From Nocardia concava NBRC 100430 (GTDB lineage Bacteria > Actinomycetota > Actinomycetes > Mycobacteriales > Mycobacteriaceae), in assembly GCF_000308815.1 (NCBI RefSeq), contig NZ_BAFX01000012.1:1-36212 (forward strand): a stretch of 36,212 nucleotides of DNA, read 5' to 3'. Shown piece after piece: positions 32,218 through 36,212 of this stretch; the first letter of the stretch is position 1, and every line of letters begins with the position of its first letter. The notes below the pieces were generated by a model that was not told the origin of the DNA, ran no database searches, and was given only the letters and a program-made list of their open reading frames with translations. The translations under genes were made by a program, and so were the position numbers.

Positions 32218-32781
32218 TCAGCTGAAGAGCGCCGGATCGAACGCCGGGGTCTGGATCGACCAGATGCCGCGCGAGACGATGCCCTCGTTGCCGGCCTCGT
32301 CGCGGGCCGGAATCGGCAGGTGCAGTTCCATGATGGCCAGGTGGACCCGATCGCTGGCCGGGGTCTTGATGGTGATGGCCAGCGGCTTGTCCGGATAGTC
32401 GCGCGAGGTCAGCAGCACCGGCTGGGCCTGATCACCGTGCGGGCCGGCGACCCGGTAGCCGATCAGGATCTCCCACGGCGCGTCGGCGATCTCCTTGGGC
32501 AGCGACAGCTGCAGCGACGAGCCCGGCGGCACGTCCAGCTCCGACACCGACTTGCTGGCATCGCACTTGCCAACGGCCAGCTGCTCTTTCGACACCTTCA
32601 GGTCGCAGTACAGGAACGGATTCACCGACACCGACTTTCCGTGGGCGTACGCGGTGATCTCGGGATCCGGCTTGTCGGCGTTCCGTACGGCGATCGTGAC
32701 CACGGCGGCCACCGCCGCGACGAAAACCAGCAGTGCCGCGCCTACCAGGGCGAGGATCGTGCGGGTCTTGGGTTGGCTCAC
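32218..32781 (-). CDS. Membrane-anchored DUF2771-like protein
   Basis: This 187-aa protein has one N-terminal membrane span (TILALVGAALLVFVAAVAAVVTIAV, about 8-32) and an extracytoplasmic beta-rich domain with two Cys (FLYCDLKV, VGKCDAS) that may form a disulfide. It resembles the DUF2771 family at the Rv0875c position in mycobacteria; the function is unknown. The GTG start at 32781 has AGGA about 8 nt upstream and lies 16 nt after the MFS gene stop, so the two are probably co-transcribed and may function together. A longer frame to 32895 overlaps the MFS gene and is unlikely. Confidence 0.75.
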   Translation of the reverse strand: MSQPKTRTILALVGAALLVFVAAVAAVVTIAVRNADKPDPEITAYAHGKSVSVNPFLYCDLKVSKEQLAVGKCDASKSVSELDVPPGSSLQLSLPKEIADAPWEILIGYRVAGPHGDQAQPVLLTSRDYPDKPLAITIKTPASDRVHLAIMELHLPIPARDEAGNEGIVSRGIWSIQTPAFDPALFS

Positions 32782-32797
32782 CGGGATGTCCTGTCCG

Positions 32798-34915
32798 TCA
32801 TGAGGTGGGTTCCCCCGCGCCGTGCGCACCGGGGACTTCCTGCTTGGCGTGCTGAGGTCGGTTACCGCCCAAACCGGGCAGTAGCGAGTGTCCACGGTAG
32901 CTGACCACGGTTTGGATCAGGCCCAGCGCCATCACCGAGGCGATCACGGTGAAGCCGATCCACCACTTGGTCGGCAGCAGCACGCCCAGCGCGCCGCCGA
33001 ACACCCACGCCAGCTGCAGCACGGTCTCGGAGCGGCCGAAACCGGAGGCGATGGACTCGATGGGCAGGTCGTCTTGGATGGAGGCGTCGAGGGAGACCTT
33101 GGCCAGGGCGCTCGCGCCCGCCGCGATCAGCGTCGCGACCGCCGCGCCCAGCAGATTGCCCATGACCGCCGCCACCACCGCGGCGGCCACACAGGCGATG
33201 GAGCAACTCAGCACGATCAGTTGTGGGCGGCCGAGTTTCATGCGCGCGCCCGAGGCATTGCCGGCGAAATTGCCGATGGCCGCAGCCGCGCCGACCACGC
33301 CCAGCATGGCCAGCTGCTGCACCGGCCGATGCTCGGTGGCCTTGGCGACGAAGGCGGGATAGAAGAACAGGAAGCCGGTGAGCAGGCGCACCGTGCTGTT
33401 GCCCCACAGCCCCGTCACCACCGAACGGCCCAGGGGCTGACGGCGTTTGCTCGGCTGCACCTCGTCGGCGTGGCTCGGATCCAGCACCTCGGTGCGGGCG
33501 TCGTCGCCGTGATAGCCCAGGGTCGCCGGGACCTCGCCCTCGGTGACCTCCACCCACGACGGGATGCGCAGGCTCAGGAACGCGCCCGCCGCCGCCAGAC
33601 CCGCCGCGAACAGCAGCGCGCCGGTGGAGCCGCTCAGCTTGGCGATCAGCGCGGCCACGCCGCCCGCGCCCAGCGTGCCGCCGACCAGGCCGAACACGGT
33701 GAGCCGGGAGTTGGTGCGCACCAGGTCGATTCCGGGTGGCAGCACGCGCGGGGTGACCGCCGATTTCAGTACCGAGAACGACTTGCTGAGGATCAGCATG
33801 CACAGCGCCAGGGGATACAGCGCCCAGTTGTCGATATTGAAGATGAGCAGCATGGCGATGAACACGCGCAGCCCGAACGAGCCCGCCAGCGCCACTCGCC
33901 GACCGCGTTGTAGTCGGTCCAGCATCGGGCCGATGACCGGGGCGATCACCGCGAACGGCGCGATGGTGATCAAGAGGTACAGCGCCACCTTGGTTTTGGA
34001 TTCCGCGGTCGCGCTGGCGAAGAACAGGGTGTTGGCCAGTGCCACCGCGATCGCCGCGTCGGTGGCGAAGTTGGCCATGGTGGCGTAGATGAGCGCCGTG
34101 AGACCCGACTCCTCCGCGCCGTCGGCCTTGGCCGCGCGCTGGAAGGTCGCGAACCCGCTCTGCGTCAGTTCGATACTCCGCCGCGCCGCGACCCGGGTGA
34201 CGGTCAGCTTGCGCGGCGGCTTGTGCACGCCGCCGGTGTCGTGCGAATCCGGCTGCTGCGCAGCGGGTTGCGGCACCGTCGGCTCCGGGCGGGTCGGCTC
34301 GTGCGGGTGCCGCGCGTTGTCGGGGCGGGCCGCATAGCCCTCGTCCCGTCGTGCGGGCGGCCCGGATTCGGTGCCGTGCCGATGCGAGCGATCGGCCTTC
34401 GCGTCGTATGGGCGGCCCGATTCCGGTTCATACGAGCCCGATTCGTACGGGCGGGTCCGCTCCGCGTCCCGGCCGCGGGGTTCGTGGCGGTGCGGGTGCT
34501 TCGCGCTCCCGGTGTGACCGGCCTCCGGGTCGAAGCGCACCGGTCGGGCGGTGCCGAAGTCGTGCGGCTCCCAGGTTTCCCGCGCGGTGCGCTCGGGCGG
34601 CCGGGTTTCGTAGGGCCGTGTCGGCGGATTGTCCTTTGCCGCGTCGGGCGTGTCGGCCTTGTGGCGGCGGCGCGCCCAGCGTGAGGTGCGGGCCTCGGGC
34701 TCGTGCGGAGGCTCGCCGCCCGGGCCGCTCCAGGGTTCGCCGCCGGATCCGTGCGGGGGTTCGCGGCGCGCTCCGGGGCCGTTGCCCGGGGGTGGCGTGG
34801 GCGTGCGACGGGTGAGGAATTCCGGCACTTCGGGCTCGTCGGGCGGGGGGACGGGTCGGCGGCCCGCGCGGTTGGCGGGCGGATAACGGTCGTACCCCGG
34901 ATGCCTCTCGATCAT
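32798..34915 (-). CDS. MFS-type membrane protein with long disordered N-terminus
   Basis: This 705-aa protein has two parts. Residues 1-236 are low-complexity and hydrophilic, rich in Pro, Arg, Glu, His and Gly, with repeated RPYE/RPYD-type motifs. From about 240 a major-facilitator core with roughly 11-12 hydrophobic spans follows (FATDAAIAVALANTLFF, VALYLLITIAPFAVIAPVIGPMLDRLQRGRR). The LDRLQRGRR loop is the MFS motif A equivalent. The core resembles Rv0876c of M. tuberculosis; the substrate is unknown. I chose ATG at 34915, with GAGGA 7 nt upstream and strong codon bias after it. GTG at 34975 is an alternative with AAGAAT 7 nt before it. Confidence 0.8.
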   Translation of the reverse strand: MIERHPGYDRYPPANRAGRRPVPPPDEPEVPEFLTRRTPTPPPGNGPGARREPPHGSGGEPWSGPGGEPPHEPEARTSRWARRRHKADTPDAAKDNPPTRPYETRPPERTARETWEPHDFGTARPVRFDPEAGHTGSAKHPHRHEPRGRDAERTRPYESGSYEPESGRPYDAKADRSHRHGTESGPPARRDEGYAARPDNARHPHEPTRPEPTVPQPAAQQPDSHDTGGVHKPPRKLTVTRVAARRSIELTQSGFATFQRAAKADGAEESGLTALIYATMANFATDAAIAVALANTLFFASATAESKTKVALYLLITIAPFAVIAPVIGPMLDRLQRGRRVALAGSFGLRVFIAMLLIFNIDNWALYPLALCMLILSKSFSVLKSAVTPRVLPPGIDLVRTNSRLTVFGLVGGTLGAGGVAALIAKLSGSTGALLFAAGLAAAGAFLSLRIPSWVEVTEGEVPATLGYHGDDARTEVLDPSHADEVQPSKRRQPLGRSVVTGLWGNSTVRLLTGFLFFYPAFVAKATEHRPVQQLAMLGVVGAAAAIGNFAGNASGARMKLGRPQLIVLSCSIACVAAAVVAAVMGNLLGAAVATLIAAGASALAKVSLDASIQDDLPIESIASGFGRSETVLQLAWVFGGALGVLLPTKWWIGFTVIASVMALGLIQTVVSYRGHSLLPGLGGNRPQHAKQEVPGAHGAGEPTS

Positions 34916-35068
34916 GGGTGAGTCCTCGTCGCCCCAGCGACCTGGATCGGCACCGGGGTCACGGGGAGGAGTCACGCACCCAATTCTTGCAGTGCCGGGG
35001 ATCGGCGGCTGCACTACGGCCGGTGTGGGCCGCCACAACTTCGGGCGGAGACCCTCCGACGGTGGTGG

Positions 35069-35863
35069 TCACGCGGGCAGGAAGCGGACTTCGTAGGACG
35101 TCGGCCACTTTTTTCCGGTCAGAAGGAAATGGTCGGTGCCGGGGAGACTCGCGATGCCGTTGAGGACATCGGTATTGGGCGTGCGGGCTCCGCGGGGCAG
35201 CAGGCCCGAGGCGTCGATGCGGGCCAGGACCTCGCCGGTGTCGGGGTCGATGCGCAGGATGGTGTCGGTCGGCCAGGCGTTGGCGTAGACGGAACCGTCC
35301 GGGGCGCAGTCGAGTTCGTTGAGTTTCGTGTCCTTCTTACTGGTGAGCGCGACGGTGCCGGTGATCGCGAAGGTCTGCGGATCCCGGAAGGTGAGGGTCG
35401 AGCTGCCGTTGCTCATGACCACGCGATTGTCGCGGGTGCACAGGCCCCAGCCCTCGCCGTCGTAGTGGGCCCGCCGGATTTCGGTGAGCGTGGCCGGGTC
35501 TCGGGCAATGGCGATGCCTTCCTTGTAGGTCAGCTGCCAGAGCAGGTCGCCCGCGCGGGTGATGCCCTCGCCGAACAGCGGCTCGGGCAGGTCGGCGCGC
35601 GCGAGTTCGGTTCCGGCGGCGAGGTCGGTCGCTCTCACATAGGAGTGTCCGGACAGTCCGGTGCTCTCGTAGAGAACCGACCCGTCGGCCTCCAATCCCT
35701 CGGTGAACGCGCCCGGGTCGTGCGGCCGTGTCGCGACGACTTCCGCGCGCAGCTTCGGCGTGTTGTCGCCGCTGGTGCAGGCGGTCGCGGTCGCGGCCAG
35801 GGCCAGGGTCGTGGACAGCATGATCGTGGCGGCCGCTACCGGTGCACGGCGTTTGCGCTCCAT
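35069..35863 (-). CDS. Glutaminyl-peptide cyclotransferase-like lipoprotein
   Basis: This 264-aa protein is a putative lipoprotein (MERKRR n-region, hydrophobic core, TATAC with Cys29). The mature part forms a five-bladed beta-propeller of the glutamine cyclotransferase family (PF05096): HDPGAFTEGLEADGSVLYESTG, LFGEGITRAGDLLWQLTYKEG, GEGWGLC, LNELDCAPDGSVYANAWPTD and NGIASLPGTDHFLLTGKKWP. It should convert N-terminal Gln of exported proteins to pyroglutamate outside the membrane. The start at 35863 supplies the basic n-region. It is divergent from the DUF3027-like gene with a 17-bp gap. Confidence 0.88.
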   Translation of the reverse strand: MERKRRAPVAAATIMLSTTLALAATATACTSGDNTPKLRAEVVATRPHDPGAFTEGLEADGSVLYESTGLSGHSYVRATDLAAGTELARADLPEPLFGEGITRAGDLLWQLTYKEGIAIARDPATLTEIRRAHYDGEGWGLCTRDNRVVMSNGSSTLTFRDPQTFAITGTVALTSKKDTKLNELDCAPDGSVYANAWPTDTILRIDPDTGEVLARIDASGLLPRGARTPNTDVLNGIASLPGTDHFLLTGKKWPTSYEVRFLPA

Positions 35864-35880
35864 ACGGCAAAATGTAGGGC

Positions 35881-36212
35881 GTGAGCGCGGTTGGAGTTTC
35901 GGAGTCCGGTGTGCGGCCGATCCTGGCGGAGGCGGTGGAGCTGGCCCGCCGTGCGCTCTTGGATCTCGAGCCGGTCGGGGTGGGCGCGCATCTGGGCGTG
36001 ACCGGCGAGGACGAATCCTCGGCCACCCATCACTTCGAGGCGACCCTGCCCGGGTACGGCGGCTGGCAGTGGGCGGTCGTGGTGGCGGCCCCGCCGGAGG
36101 CCACGGTGGCCACGGTGAGCGAGTCGGCGCTGCTGCCCGGCCCGGACGCGCTGGTGGCGCCCGACTTCATTCCGTGGGATCAGCGCATTCGCCCGGGCGA
36201 TCTCGCCCGCCG
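35881..36212 (+). CDS. DUF3027-like protein, N-terminal part (cut by window end)
   Basis: At least 110 residues are visible, starting GTG AGC GCG (MSAVGVSESGVRPILAEAV). Blocks such as ELARRALLDLEPVGVGAHLGV, THHFEATLPGYGGWQWAVVVA and DFIPWDQRIRPGDLAR match the actinobacterial DUF3027 family at the Rv0877 position; the function is unknown. There is no signal peptide. CAAAAT sits 7 nt before the start, a near-match to a leaderless -10. The stop lies outside the window. Confidence 0.82.
   Translation, partial: MSAVGVSESGVRPILAEAVELARRALLDLEPVGVGAHLGVTGEDESSATHHFEATLPGYGGWQWAVVVAAPPEATVATVSESALLPGPDALVAPDFIPWDQRIRPGDLAR

Overview
This window looks like chromosome of a Nocardia-type mycolic-acid actinomycete. 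The DNA is strongly GC-rich with GC-biased third codon positions and frequent GTG/TTG starts. Several genes are hallmarks of Corynebacteriales: polyprenol-phosphate mannose synthase, the PlsB2/PlsC acyltransferase pair, a resuscitation-promoting factor, an XPB-type helicase, and salicylate-capped siderophore genes of the mycobactin/nocobactin type. Organism and homology statements come from recalled family knowledge, not from a search.

Layout. (1) 1-5 kb: terminator of an upstream gene, a 55-residue conserved small protein, ppm1, then on the minus strand the translationally coupled pair plsB2-plsC (phospholipid synthesis). (2) 5-13 kb: an iron-regulated siderophore island. It holds salicylate synthase (nbtS/mbtI type) behind two tandem IdeR boxes, and a salicyl-AMP ligase (nbtT/mbtA type) with a short-chain dehydrogenase. 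The ligase is divergent from an ArCP-Cy-A-PCP NRPS (nbtF/mbtB type) across one IdeR box. Together these make salicylate, load it on the aryl carrier and form the hydroxyphenyl-oxazoline cap. The PKS, lysine-hydroxylating and later NRPS genes are not here. (3) 12.8-16.5 kb: a DsbB-like thiol oxidase with an overlapping micro-membrane protein, a second paralogous dehydrogenase, a PH-domain protein, and a class I DAHP synthase preceded by an apparently leaderless leader peptide with a Tyr-Phe-Trp-Phe run. (4) 16.6-22.3 kb: GNAT acetyltransferase, SigJ/ECF41-like sigma factor, DapC-like aminotransferase, two LysE-type exporters and a secreted M1 metallopeptidase. (5) 22.3-36.2 kb: a region that resembles M. 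tuberculosis Rv0861c-Rv0877 in order. It holds XPB helicase, a helicase-associated protein, a small conserved protein, an rpfA-like gene (Crp site, candidate c-di-AMP riboswitch), a cold-shock protein, a DUF2771-like protein, an MFS protein with a very long disordered N-terminus, and a DUF3027-like gene cut by the window end. A secreted endoglycoceramidase-like GH5 enzyme and a lipoprotein separate the two helicase-related genes.

The regulatory DNA is as informative as the genes. There are three IdeR boxes, one perfect Crp palindrome and an amino-acid attenuator. Several starts lie 6-7 nt behind a TANNNT hexamer, as for leaderless mRNAs. Two copies of a palindromic repeat each sit between convergent genes. 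Strong hairpin terminators close most convergent junctions.
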